Shown here: piece after piece, positions 49,540 to 62,394 of the stretch
Layout of the letters: each line of letters starts with the position of its first letter
Numbering within the stretch: the first letter of the stretch is position 1
From: Membranipora membranacea
Lineage: Eukaryota > Bryozoa > Gymnolaemata > Cheilostomatida > Membraniporidae
DNA: 64,000 nucleotides
Assembly: GCA_914767715.1 (NCBI GenBank)
Contig: OU612066.1
Location: 24,094,283-24,158,282, forward strand
Direction of reading: 5' to 3'
Notes under the pieces: model-generated
Seen by the model: only the letters and a program-made list of their open reading frames with translations
Databases searched by the model: none
What the model was told of the DNA's origin: nothing
Program-made: the position numbers and the translations under genes

Positions 49540-49592
49540 TTTGGCTTTACTATGGTTGCCTTCTTATATTTGGCAACCAAAGTAAAGCCAAA
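49540..49592. repeat. Hairpin upstream of cysteine-rich exon D
   Basis: Same inverted repeat as 3694-3746 with one mismatch in the left arm (ACTATGG for ACTTTGG), not compensated on the right. Confidence 0.7.
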
Positions 49593-49885
49593 ATAACACA
49601 TTTGGCATTAGACCATAATATATATAATTTATTAGTGCATGAGTTTTACCAGTTGTTCAGATAGAGGCAAGTCAGGGCATTGCAATTAGACACTGGTAGT
49701 ATCTGTGATTCGTTATTTATTTGATATTCCCACGTTTTGGACATTTGTTGTTTTGGCTTTACTTTGTCTGACTTCATCATAGGACACTTTTTCTTTGCAC
49801 TAGTACAAAATAAATGGGGGAGGGGGTGTTCAATAGTAGGTGTGCGGCAAAACCATACCAAAGGTAACACTCCTCTCTGCTATAG

Positions 49886-50229
49886 ATCACTACATTTCAT
49901 CAAACTTTGATGCAAGTACTCCTAGGAGCTGTGATGAGGCGTGTGAGAGGATGGGACCTGTTGGATCCTGCTTTGACATTACGGTTATTATTCGTGGAGT
50001 ATGTCACTGCAACTTCTGCCAAAATGATTTTCTAAAGATCATCTCAGACAAGAAGAAAGTGTCTTATTTGCTGGAGTACACTGGCTGTAAAAATATACAA
50101 CAACTCATAAATTCTCCGTATGGACAGAAATGCTTATACTACTGTTATGACTTACTGATGATCTTAATTTTAACCCTGTTCAAATTTCCAATATTATCAT
50201 CAATTAAGCTCTTTGGTAGCCCCGAGTGA
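49886..50229 (+). CDS. Cysteine-rich CSalpha-beta-like exon, copy D
   Basis: Same length as A and C; AATAAA at 50339-50344. Amino-acid changes against A include PRSCDEAC, SCFDITV, QLINSPYGQKCL and CYDLL. The last adds a cysteine, while the six core cysteines stay. The upstream exon is not found. Confidence 0.45.
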
Positions 50230-50461
50230 GATGAAAAGGTGTGGCCTATGTAATAGGCCTATCTATATTGCATTATGGTAAAACAATAAACATTTAAATA
50301 CTATAGTATTTCATATGTTTATGGGTAAACCCCATTTCAATAAAAAAATAAGAGGTCGATGTACATTTATAATAATATGTATGATCATGTAGAAACATAG
50401 ATATAGTTTTGTGCTAGGTGCTACTTATGCAATGAGCTTACGATTGTTGTTTAGGATAATT

Positions 50462-50880
50462 TATAAGGGCGGGCGTAGTTGCTGAGGGTAGTTATTTATC
50501 ATCCACCACACTTGCCAGCGAGAACAAAGATGAATTAGCAAAGCAGTGCATTGTGGGAATTATTGTAGCAGACAAGGGAACACAATTCTAAGTATTCTAA
50601 GATAAAAACTATTTTGTACGAAAATGATGATGACCAATGATTACACAGTCAGCATCTAGTTCTCTGGTTATCATTTTTAAATTCTGCCTTAATTTTGACA
50701 GACCTATATCTTCGACTTATCGGCTTGTGTGGGTGTTCTTTATGAGTGACCATCGGGACAGCTGTCACTCTAGTCTTCGGACTATCTGGCTGAGCCCTTG
50801 CTTTTCTTTTATCTGCATTATTTACTATTATGTCAAATTCTCTTACTTGATTAAACAAATTTTATAGCATAAACAATAAA
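50462..50880 (+). ncRNA. Candidate short noncoding unit, third copy
   Basis: TATAAGG at 50462 and AATAAA at 50875-50880; same layout as 4622-5036. A 76-codon frame (50637-50867) is not kept in the other copies. Confidence 0.22.
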
Positions 50881-51168
50881 AAAAAAGTTGACAACCATAT
50901 CAATGCATTGAATCAATTATGTATATTACAACTCTCTTTTTTATTTTCTCGATCGAAAATAATTATAATGATGATAGCTATGCCATATAAATTCCATTTC
51001 AGTTCATTCTAAGCAAGGTGTGCCATTTTTGTGATTTAATTATTGCATTACATAAACAGTTATAATATCATGGAATAGTGACATAACATTGGTTAAAAAT
51101 CAGTGGTCATGATTGTGCATTCTCTAAACTAGGTTGTGCTTTTTCCGAACAAAAGCCTGATGATTCGT

Positions 51169-53592
51169 TTACGAGCAGACAACACACGTCAGCTGCCTGT
51201 CTGGTACATATGGAGGGCAATGGGCGGTGCGGCCGTGACCAGAACAATCGGGCTTGACAAAATAGAACAGAGCTCCATTAGAGTTGTCATTATTTTCAAT
51301 GATGTACTCCGGTGAGGCATCCACACATTCATAAGTAGTAGGGGATCGGTCGCTCGCAGTACGGGCTGCCATCAGGTAACCTTCAAATAATAATAATCAA
51401 CATATGAATAACTTAGCATTAGTGCATGGGGGAATCAAGCTAAAATTCCCCCTTTATAGATCTTCATTCATCTTTATATTTTTATGAATATATATATATA
51501 TATCTTTATATGAATGAATTATTGCTAGTGCATCTCTCTAGCCTGGGCAGGTTGTCTGGTTGGGTGGGGGACCCCTGCCCATCCAGACAGTCCTCTCAGG
51601 CTAACATTTCACACTTTGTAGGTCTTTCTTTTATTCATCGAAGCTGCCATTGAAATCAGCAATTTATAATTGCTTTGGGATGTTGTCAGTCCAAATTAAA
51701 AGTTCGGTCAAATTAATCAATCCAGATTTTTGCAGTATGAGCTGGCTCTAGCTTTATAGCCAAGTTCCTCTAGCCTGTCTTGACAAGCTTTGTTGGCATG
51801 GGTAGGTTCCCTCCTATACTAACAAAGCTTGTTATGACAAGCTTAGCTCCCATTGACAAAGTATTGACTCACCCTCATACTCCTTGTTCCAGCCTCGAGG
51901 GCAGCTCCGTTTTGCGGGGATCATCAGAGCTGAGCCATAGGTGTGACATCTGGCGCAGGGTACATTTTTGTGCTCTGCAGAGTTTGGAAAAACGCCAAGA
52001 CTGTAAGACTTGTATTCTGCACCAGAAATTGTCGAGTGATATCCACCAGAAGCGTATCTATTATACTCAGGGTCAAGCGGCATGCACTGATAGTTGCTTC
52101 CCCCTCCTCCGGTGTTATAGTTTGTACCAGCAGCAAACCCTGAAACAAATAAACAGCTCAAAATATTATACTCAGAAAAGTTGTGGATTTGACCGGCTGA
52201 ATGTCCTTGAATAAGCAAAGCAGGCACTTCAGCTTGGCATAAATAGCAGATTTTGGTTATATTATTTCGATCTGAAATCTGAATCTAAAATGATTTTTGG
52301 GTCACATTGCATCAAGGAAGGAGCCTTTATATCATCCTGGTTGATGCCAATAATATTGTGAGTATCGCCTTATTTTATGTAGCTGTCCCTTTTGCACCAA
52401 TTCAATTTGGATTTTTAGCTATTTTTGTATCAAGCCAATTGCCTGTATTTCACAGTTGTATATGTTATCATAGCAGTGTTACAACACCAAATATAGAGAC
52501 TGTATAATGTACTTTTCATGCTGCTGCAGTTACAGACTATTGATTAGCTATAAGTCATTGTTATGATGACAGTATATTCAATGTCTTAAATTGTTGCCAT
52601 GCACTTTTTGTGTAAGGAGTTGTCTTAACAACATCAATGTGTATACATCTCTCAATTACTTTGCACAGCCCTCATTCTGGTATACTAATTATTGCCTTAC
52701 CTTGATAAATCAGTGTAGATCTTGCGGGACATGACGTACGTCCCCACCTTGTGTACACTGAGCCACTATTGTCACCAGAAGCTGCTGATCTCTTCTTTCT
52801 CTCAGACTTATCTTCAACCTGAAATAATCACATAAGGTCAAACAATGTTAACCTCAGATCGCATCAACACTGCAGATTTTTTTGTTAAATTATTTGATCG
52901 GGTTTTTGTTTTTATTATGAGCTATCATCCAAAACGCAGATTCTTTGTTGCTCCCAGTAGTAGCTTATATAATTTAATTAATGTCAAATCCAAACTTGGC
53001 GTAACCAAACGTTTTTATGAGATATTTTGTCTCTGAAATTTAAAATGGCCCATGGAAAATTAGTTTCCCCTCTCCCCTGCAATTCCCCCGGCTTTATGGT
53101 TTGGCCAAGTGCAGGCTGTAAGAGAAGGGGAGGAATTATGTATGAGGGATATAACCAAACAAATGCTGCAAAGTGCATAGGCTAGGTGAAAATATGACTC
53201 ACCAGATCGTTTATTGTCATCTGGAGGTCGCTTATCATCTCTTGTTGCTGACTTGTCACCTCTGTCAGATTGGAGATCTCATTCTTCAGGTCTTTCATTT
53301 CCATCTCCCGTGCAGATAAAGCCAAGCCACGCCCACAAACGGCAGCAGCAACAATGGCAAACATCAGTAATCTGTAAACAATTTATAAGAGCAGGATCAG
53401 TAAAGTTGTAAAAAATTGGAAAATACTGTGGCATTTATCAAGGCATGAAATTTTTGTATTGTTTATTACCGTGAATGCATGGTAAATGTAACCAGAAACT
53501 CGGATGTAAAAAGCATAAGAACTTCCTTCGTTATTTTAGTTTTATTGACGCAGAATTTAAGAAAACATTCCAACAAACCTCAATTGCTCCAT
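51169..53592 (-). CDS. Short-chain collagen C4-like secreted protein, copy 6 (complete)
   Basis: Exons: 53592-53579, 53371-53203, 52818-52701, 52139-51873 and 51380-51169; 780 nt, phases intact. Copy-specific changes: TSQQQEMISDL in the coiled coil, STLIYQG at the exon 3/4 join (Glu to Gln) and YIIENNDNSNG in exon 5. Otherwise the same secreted ten-cysteine protein without collagen repeats. Confidence 0.87.
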
Positions 53593-54726
53593 ATCTAGTC
53601 TTGTCCTTTCAATCTAGACTTGAACTGCTTTGTGAAAGCTCTCTCATCAATCTACCTTTAAATATGAAAAGCACTTCGTATTGAGACGATATCCAAAGTG
53701 AATTGGGCAATTTGATTGGTTGACTGGGAGTGACCTCAGACACTATCAAAATATTATTAAGGATTCTTGAGATGAATAGATCCTTGATGACTTCATGTTT
53801 TTTGTTATTGTTTGTACACCTCAATGATGTCATGTAAGCATTGTCCCAAGCCCACTGTTATTGTTATTGTTTGTGCAAAAACAAAAATTCTGCTACTGCA
53901 GATCCTAATGATAACAAACAAATTAAGACAAGCATTGCGATTCATCGCTGTTACTTCAGAGACTGCGGTGGTTTCGTCAGACTTGTTGTGCTGCTGTTCT
54001 TGACAGATTGTCTATTTTTGCATGTATAAGGATTATTTGACTAAGTAAACATTGGAATATCAGGGATGATTTGCTTTGCAGATATGTGGGTGACTATGAA
54101 TAGACTGGCAGCACAAAAAATCTGTTTCGAAATATAATAAAGAAACGCTGGAAACAGTTTTCGAGGTGTTTAGTTATAATATTTTCCATCTGGTCTTATC
54201 TGACCTTAAAATAATGGTTCATAGCCTATTGTAAATAGGGGCACTCTATCTAATGCTGAATTATCAGACTTTGTTTGATTCTGAAAATAGTGAGATGAGC
54301 AGATAGTAGTGTCATGACACAAATGTAAATGTAATAATCCTCAAGGATAAACAAAAGTTCAGTTCCTATACATCATATGAGTCCCAGCAAGTGTTAAACA
54401 ATGAGCTTTGAGTTTATACAAGTATACCAAGTAGTGTGTTAAGTGTACTCCATGTTTAATTATAGCCTATACCTAGAGGTAATAGTCCGGCATCCCTGGG
54501 CAGATGACTTCGAAGAGGTTTGAATTACCGTAAGTTATGTTATTCTCATATTATTATTCATCCTAGAAAATTCGATCAGGTAGTGTTGATGTAATTCATT
54601 CATTCATATTCTTACTTTATTATGTCTATGATATCACCAAACAGAAAGCGGATAATGCATAGTGCATGACTCTACGTCTACACCACACCAAGCAAGTAAT
54701 CTAATCTATCTTCTGGCAGAGATAAT

Positions 54727-57700
54727 TATAAGGGGACTTAAGCTGCGTTTACATTAGGCGGGCTTTTGGCCCAGTCTTGAGTCTGACCGACAAATTACTA
54801 AGACGGAGGCTGAGACTGTGTAGTGTGAATAACAAAAACGGTTGACTGACCTTGTCTGACCACAGCTTTTAAGACGGTGTCAGGCAATTCGAGCAGTGCT
54901 CGTTTTGCCGTCTCAAGACTGCCCGTCTTAACACAAATTCCTAATTTAGCGATCACAATACTGCCCTTTGTTCTATCACTCATATTTATTTTCTCTGATA
55001 CTGACATTGGCTAAGCTGGTGCTATGTAAACATATGCCAGTCTCAGACTCTGGCTCAGACTTGGGGTTAAAGACTGCTCAGTCTTGAGTTGGTGGCCAGC
55101 TGACGGAGACGGCCTAATGTAAACGCAGCTTTAGTATCGTTTGTTTTTCATTATAGCGCACTGATGCTAAAATGTAATAAACACCTTGTTTTTCGTTTAT
55201 TGTTCCAAAACAACAAATCAAAATATGAAAATCGAGTCAATTTTTGTTTTTTGATATTCTTATTGATGAAAACCGAAATATTGATATGAATCCTAATTTC
55301 ACATTTCAACTTTGAATCATAGTAACAAAAATCAAACATTGCAAAAATAGCCTTCGTTTTTAACTTTCTCATGGGGATTTACTGGTGTTGAGGTTGCCTG
55401 AGGTTGGCACGCTGAGATAATTTGTCAAGTCAAGTCAGCTGCTATGAGGGGCTACTGTGTGGCTTGTCTGCGTTGAGGGCCACACAATGTATGTTACAGT
55501 GCTTGGGATTAAAGGTATTCAGTGCAGGTGCTTTGTAGTGAATTTTGCTGATGCTGTTGGGCTGCCGCCTGGTGGCTGCCGCTTGTTTGACGTCGATTGT
55601 ACGTTAAGCTTGCTACCTCTGGTGGGTGTGCTGCCACTGATGTGTTACAGATGGTGTGCTCAGTGTGCTGCCGCACACCAATGAGCGGCAGCACACCCAA
55701 CAGAAGATATATGCTTAACTCACAATCGACGGCACATCAGCGGAAGCACATCACCATTTTACCAAACCTATGTTATGAAGAAAGGGTGGAGTTTTTGAAT
55801 TTATCCTAATTATGATTTTTTTTTAACAGAGCAAGAGGCATTTTGTAGAAATAGCTGCTGATCAAACACACCCTCTTTTCAATTAGTTTGGTGGCAGCCT
55901 CCTCCTAACTTATCACTTCCATTTGTGATTTTGGATGGATAAGCTGCACAATAAGCCGCTAATTGCCAAAAACACTGCCGTTAAATGGGAAGGTGATCAA
56001 AAAATGATGATATGGTTTCAAACTATCCAAAATCTGAAAGAGCATGTCACAATTAGTGGATCTACAACTTTACATGGGTCTGCTATCTTAACTAGTCGAG
56101 CTATGGCCAACAACGGTTGCAATACCCCTTATATCACTTGTGTATAACTATCATTGAAACGAAACCACTTTTTCAATTTTGCTGCTGCCTAAAAAGCAGG
56201 CTTCGAATGTTAGTACTGATCTGATTTTCTTATGGTGATTTTGTATTGACCCTCCCCTCGCATAACACTAGTGTTTAATGCTCTGAGTGTGTCGTTTTTC
56301 AAATAGTGCGTATTTTTAGGTTTCCTTTATAGTATCATAAAAATTGTCTTTCTAAGTGTAAATAGCATGTAAAGCAAAATTGAACTCCTTCAATTATCAT
56401 CAAAAAGGTATGTAATGCGAAAAAATACAAAACCACTATAAAATAATCAGATCGATAAGAACATTTGAAGTCAGTTTTCGAGGCGACTGCAAAATTACAA
56501 TATACGGTCCTTTCAATGATAGTTATATACAGGTGAAATAAGGGGTATTGCAACCGTTGTTGGCCATATCTCGGCTACTTATGATAGCAGATCCATGTAA
56601 ACTTGTAGTTCCACTAATGATGACATGCTCTTTCAGATTTTGGATGTTTTGAACCAATGCATCATTATTTTTTTCCCTTTTTGCGGTGTTATCACTTTTA
56701 ATAAGGTTTGTCATTCACTCAATATTTGATATCACAATGATATAATACAAAAAACTGACCAAGGTATGTATAAATCTGATTGCAGAGTTTGAGTAGCCCA
56801 ACTCATAAGGTGAGCGCAGGACAGACCTTTGAAATATCCAAAGAACAGTGATTTTGGCAGCATTTTTGGCAATTAGCTGCCTATTGTGCAACTTTGTGTA
56901 ATTTACATCATCACCATTGCGACCGCCTCAAAAAACTACCCTAGAATTTATCCATCCAATTTTGTAAATGAGGTTGCGTATCTAGCCACATTTTTGGTAG
57001 GCTGCCACTGGACTAAGTTGTATTATCAGAAATGAATGTAGAACGTCATCTCGCTGCAAACCTATTTTTAGACCTAAACTATGTAGGTCCCAAAAACGTG
57101 CAAAATCCTTTTTATGACTCATTTTAATAATCTCCGCTCTCAGTCATTTTTGACCCAACATTGTAAGCATTCAGTTTTATCAATACCATGATATCAGTTG
57201 AAAAAATAAACTAAAATAAACGCACTGCACACTATCGGCAGCACACTGAGCACACCATCTGTAACACACCAGCGGCAGCACACCCACCAGAGGTAGCAAG
57301 CTAAACGTACAATTGACATCAAACAAGCGGCAGCCACCAGGCGGCAGCCACCAGGCGGCAGCCCAACAGCATCAGCAAAATTCACTACAAAGCACCTGCC
57401 CAAATACCTCACATCTTCACCCCAGCACTGTAACATACATTGTGTGGCACTCAATGCAGACAAGCCACACAGTAGCCCCTCATAGCAGCTGACTTGACTT
57501 GACAAATTATCTCAACGTGCCAACCTCAGGCAGACATCCCATTTTTGGTGGCAGCATCCGGTAGCGGCAAGAAATGCAAACCCCAGTAAATCCCCATGAG
57601 AAAGATAACAACTAAGGCTACTTTTGCGATGTTTGATTTTTATAACTGTGATTCAAAGTTGAAATACGAAACTAGGATTCATATCAATATTTCGGTTTTC

Positions 57701-57832
57701 ATCAATAAGAATATCAAAAATCAAAAACTGACTCAATTTTTGTATTTTTATTTGTTGTTTTGGAACAATAAACGAAAAACAAGTTGTTTTTTATATTTTA
57801 GCATCAGTGCGCTAAAATGAAAAACAAACGAT
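54727..57832. mobile_element. 3 kb foldback element, copy 2, with nested MITE
   Basis: Direct copy of 8714-11892 at an offset of about 46.0 kb. It has lost about 50 bp of the left arm (near 55385) and the outermost bases of the right end (ACGAT joins AATATATAC directly), and has gained a short duplication in the right arm (CAGCCACCAGGCGG, about 57340). It shares the nested MITE, so it arose by segmental duplication, not a new insertion. Confidence 0.8.
54741..55130. mobile_element. TTA-flanked MITE, second copy
   Basis: 390 bp with the same terminal repeats (AGCTGCGTTTACATTAGG) and TTA flanks (54738-54740, 55131-55133) as 8727-9115. Confidence 0.85.
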
Positions 57833-58232
57833 AATATATACTCGGACTGTGACTGTGATTCGCTGTTTATTTGATATTATTATGTTATTTTGGCTTTACT
57901 TTGGTTGCCTTCATATATTTGGCAACCAAAGTAAACCTAAAATAACATATTTGGCATTAGACCATATATATAATTTATTAGTGCATGAGTTGTACCAGTT
58001 GTTCAGATAGAGGCAAGTCACGGCATTGCAATTAGACACTGATAGTATCTGTGAGTCGTTATTTATTTGATATTTCCACGTTTTGGACATTTGTTGTTTT
58101 GGCTTTACTTTGTCTGACTTCATCATAGGACACTTTTTCTCTGCACTAGTACAAAATAAATGGGGGGAGAGGGTGTTCAATAGTAGGTATGCGGCAAAAC
58201 CATACAAAAGGTAACACTCCTCTCTGCTATAG

Positions 58233-58648
58233 ATCATTACATTTCATCAAACTTTGATGCAAGAACTCCTAGGAACTGTGATGAGGCGTGTGAGAGGATG
58301 GGACCTGTTGGATCCTGCTTTGGCATTACGGTTATTATTCGTGGAGTATGTCACTGCAACTTCTGCCAAAATGATTTTCTAAAGATCGTCTCAGACAAAA
58401 AGAAAGTGTCTTATTTGCTAGAGTACACTGGCTGTAAAAATATACAACAACTGTTAAATTCTCCGGAAGGACAGAAAGGCTTATACTACTGTTATATCTT
58501 ACTGATGATCATAATCTTAACCCTGTTAAAATTTCCAATATTATCATCAATTAAACTCTTTGGTAGCCCCATAACTCTATGGGTAGCTCCGAGTGAGATG
58601 GAAAGGTGTGGCTTATGTAGTAGGCCTATCTATATTGCATTATGGTAA
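58233..58648 (+). CDS. Cysteine-rich CSalpha-beta-like exon, copy E (extended C-terminus)
   Basis: Same acceptor and six-cysteine motif as the other copies. An insertion near 58570 (ATAACTCTATGGGTAGC) removes the usual stop, so the frame runs 24 codons further to 58646-58648 and adds CGLCSRP. AATAAA at 58706-58711. Like copy B, its 5' region is replaced by the foldback element, so expression is doubtful. Confidence 0.4.
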
Positions 58649-58828
58649 AACCATAAACATTTAAATACTATAGTATTTCATATGTTTATGGGTAAACCCC
58701 ATTTCAATAAAAAAATAAGAGGTCGATGTACATTTATAATAATATGTATGATCATGTAGAAACATAGATATAGTTTTGTGCTAGGTGCTACTTATGCAAT
58801 GAGCTTACGATTGTTGTTTAGGATAATT

Positions 58829-59247
58829 TATAAGAGCGGGCGTAGTTGCTGAGGGTAGTTATTTATCATCCACCACACTTACCAGCGAGAACAAAGATGA
58901 ATTAGTAAAGCAGTGCATTGTGGAAATTATTGTAGCAGGGAAGGGAACACAATTCTAAGTATTCAAAGATAAAAACTATGTTGTACAAAAATGATGATGA
59001 CCAATGATTACAGAGTCGGCATCTAGTTCTCTGGTTATCATTTTTAAATTCTGCCTTAATTTTTACAGACCTATATCTTCGACTTATCGGCTTGTGTGGG
59101 TGTTCTTTATGAGTGACCATCGGGACAGCTGTCACTCTAGTCTTCGGACTATCTGGCTGAGCCCTTGCTTTTCTTTTATATGCATTATTTACTATTATGT
59201 CAAATTCTTTTACATGATTAAACTAATTTTATAGCATAAACAATAAA
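58829..59247 (+). ncRNA. Candidate short noncoding unit, fourth copy
   Basis: TATAAGA (changed from TATAAGG) at 58829 and AATAAA at 59242-59247; otherwise as in 4622-5036. Confidence 0.2.
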
Positions 59248-59545
59248 AAAAAATTGACGACCATATCAATGCATTGAATCAATTATGTATATTACAACTC
59301 TCTTTTTTATTTTCTTGGTAGAAAATAATTATAATGATGATAGCGTTGCCATATAAATTCAATTTCAGTTCATTCTAAGCAAGGTGTGCCATTTTTGTGA
59401 TTTAATTATTGCATTACATAAACAGTTATAATATCATGGAATAGTGACATAACAATTGGTAAGAATCAATGGTCATGATTGTGCATCCTGTCAACTAGTA
59501 AATTACTAGGTTGTGCTTTTTCCGAACAAAAGCCTGATGATTCGT

Positions 59546-61996
59546 TTATGAGCAGACTACACACGTTAGCTGCCTGTCTGGTACATATGGAGGGCAATGG
59601 GCGGTGCGGCCGTGACCAGAACAATCGGGCTTGACGAAATAGAATAGAGCTCCATTAGAGTTGTCACTATTTCCAATGATGTACTCCGGTGAAGCATCCA
59701 CACATTCATAAGTAGTAGGGTATCTGCCGCTGGCAGTACGGGCTGCCATCAGGTAACCTTCAAATAATAATAATCAACATATGAATAACTTAGCATTAGT
59801 GCATTGGGGAATCAGGCTAAAATTCCCCCCTTTATAGATCTTCATTCATCTTTATATTTTTATGAATATATATATATATATCTTTATATGAATGAATTAT
59901 TGTTAGTGCATCTCTCTAGCCTGGGCAGGTTGTCTGGGTGGGTGGGGGGACCCTGCCCATCCAGAGAGTCCTCTCAGGCTAACATTTCACACTTCGTAGG
60001 TCTTTCTTTTATTCATCAAAGCTACCATTGGAATCAGCAATTTACAATTGCTTTGGGATGTTGTCAGTCCAAATTAATAGTTCGGTCAAATTAATCAATC
60101 TAAATTTTTGCAGTATGAGCTGGCTCTAGCTTCATAGCCAAGTTCCTCTAGCCTGTCTTGACAAGCTTTGTTGGCATGGGTAGGTTCCCCTCCAATACTA
60201 ACAAAGCTTGTTATGACAGGCTAAGCTCCCCTTGACAAAGTATTGACTCACCCTCATACTCCTTGTTCCAGCCTCGAGGGCAGCCCCGTTTTGCGGGGAT
60301 CATCAGAGCTGAGCCATAGGTGTGACATCTGGCGCAGGGTACATTTTTGTGCTCTGCAGAGTTTGGAAAAATGCCAAGACTGTAAGACTTGTATTCTGCA
60401 CCAGAAATTGTCGAGTGATATCCACCAGAAGCATATTTATTATACTCAGGGTCAAGCGGCATGCACTGATAGTTGCTTCCCCCTCCTCCGGTGTTATAGT
60501 TTGTACCAGCAGCAAACCCTGAAACAAATAAACAGCTCAAAATATTATACTCAGAAAAGTTGTGGATTTGATCGGCTGAATGTCCTTGAAAAAGCAAAGC
60601 AGGCACTTCAGCTTGGCATAAATAGCAGATTTTGGTTATTATTTCGATCTGAAATCTGAATCTAAAATAGTTTTTGGGTCACATTGCATCAAGGGAGTAG
60701 CCTTTATATCATCCTGGTTGATGCCAATATTGTGAGTATCGCCTTATTTTATATAACTGTCCCTTTTGCACCGATTCAATTTGAATTTTTAGCTATTTTT
60801 GTATCAAGCCAATTGCCTGTATTTCACAGTTGTATATGTTATGTTATATAGCAGTGTTACAACACCAAATATAGAGACTGTATAATGTACTTTTCATGAT
60901 GCTGCAGTTACAGACTATTGCTTAGCTATAAGTCACTGTTATGATGACAGTACAATCAATGTCTTAGATTGTTGCGTGCACTTTTTGTGTAAGGAGTTGT
61001 CTTAACAACATCAATGTGTATACAACTCTCAATTACTTAGCACAGCCCTCATTCTGGTATACTAATTATTGCCTTACCTTCATAAATCAGTGTAGATCTT
61101 GCGGGACATGACGTACGTCCCCACCTTGTGTACACTGAGCCACTATTGTCACCAGAAGCTGCTGATCTCTTTTTTCTCTCAGACTTATCTTCAACCTGAA
61201 ATAATCACATAAGGTTAAACAATGTTAACCTCAGATCGCATCAACACTGCAGATTTTTTTGTTAAATTATTTGATCGGAATTTTGTTTTTATTATGAGCT
61301 ATCATCCAAAACGCAGATTCTTTGTTGCTCCCAGTAGTAGCTTATATAATTTAACTAATGTCAAATCCAAACTTGGCGTAACCAAACGTTTTTATGAGAT
61401 ATTTTGTCTCTGAAATTTAAAATGGCCCATGGAAAATTAGTTTCCCCTCTCCCCTGCAACTCCCCCGGCTTTATGGTTTGGCCAAGTGCAGGCTATAAGA
61501 GAAGGGGAGGATAATACTCAGAATTATGTATGAGGGATATAACCAAACAAATGCTGCAAAGTGCATAGGCTAGGTGAAGATATGACTCACCAGATCGTTT
61601 ATTGTCATCTGGAGGTCGCTTATCATCTCTTTTCATGACTTTTCACCTCTGTCAGATTGGAGATCTCATTCTTCAGGTCTTTCATTTCCATCTCCCGTGC
61701 AGATAAAGCCAAGCCACGCCCACAAACGGCAGCAGCAACAATGGCAAACATCAGTAATCTGTAAACAATTTATAAGAGCAGGATCAGTAAAGTTGTAAAA
61801 AATTGGAAAATACTGTGGCATTTATCAAGGCATGAAATTTTTGCATTGTTTATTACTTTGAATGCATGGTTAATGTAACCAGAAACTCGGATGTAAAAAG
61901 CATAAGAACTTCTTTAGTTATTTTAGTTTTATTGACACATTTTCTCATGAAATAAAGAATTTAAGAAAACATTCCAACAAACCTCAATTGCTCCAT
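59546..61996 (-). pseudogene. Short-chain collagen C4-like gene, copy 7 (frameshift in exon 2)
   Basis: Exons: 61996-61983, 61758-61591, 61195-61078, 60518-60252 and 59757-59546. Exon 2 is 168 nt instead of 169. Around 61628-61642 the usual sequence (encoding EVTSQQRE) is replaced by a changed stretch one base shorter, and the frame then meets TGA TAA after GTG AAA AGT CAT GAA AAG AGA. The product would stop in the coiled coil at about 46 residues, without the cysteine domain. Exons 3-5 remain open, with changes such as NKYASGG, SLGIFPNS and AKRGCPRG, so the loss looks recent. Its duplicate partner, copy 3, is intact. Confidence 0.8.
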
Positions 61997-62394
61997 ATCT
62001 AGTCTTGTCCTTTCGATCTAGACTTGAACTGCTTTGTGAAAGCTCTCTCATCAATCTACCTTTAAATATGAAAAGCACTTCGTATTGAGTCGATATCCAA
62101 AGTGAATTGGGCAATTTGATTAGTTGACTGGGAGTGACCTCAGACACTATCAAAATATTATTAAGGATTCTTGAGATGAATAGACCCTCGATGAATTCAT
62201 GTTTTTTTGTTATTGTTTGTACACCTCAATGATCTCATGTTAGCATTGTCCCAAGGCCACTGTTATTGTTATTGTTTGTGCAAAAACAAAAATTCTGCTA
62301 CTGCAGATCCTAATGATAACAAACAAATTAAGACAAGCATTGCGATTCATCGCTGTTACTTCGGAGACTGCGGTGATTTCGTCAGACTTGTTGG

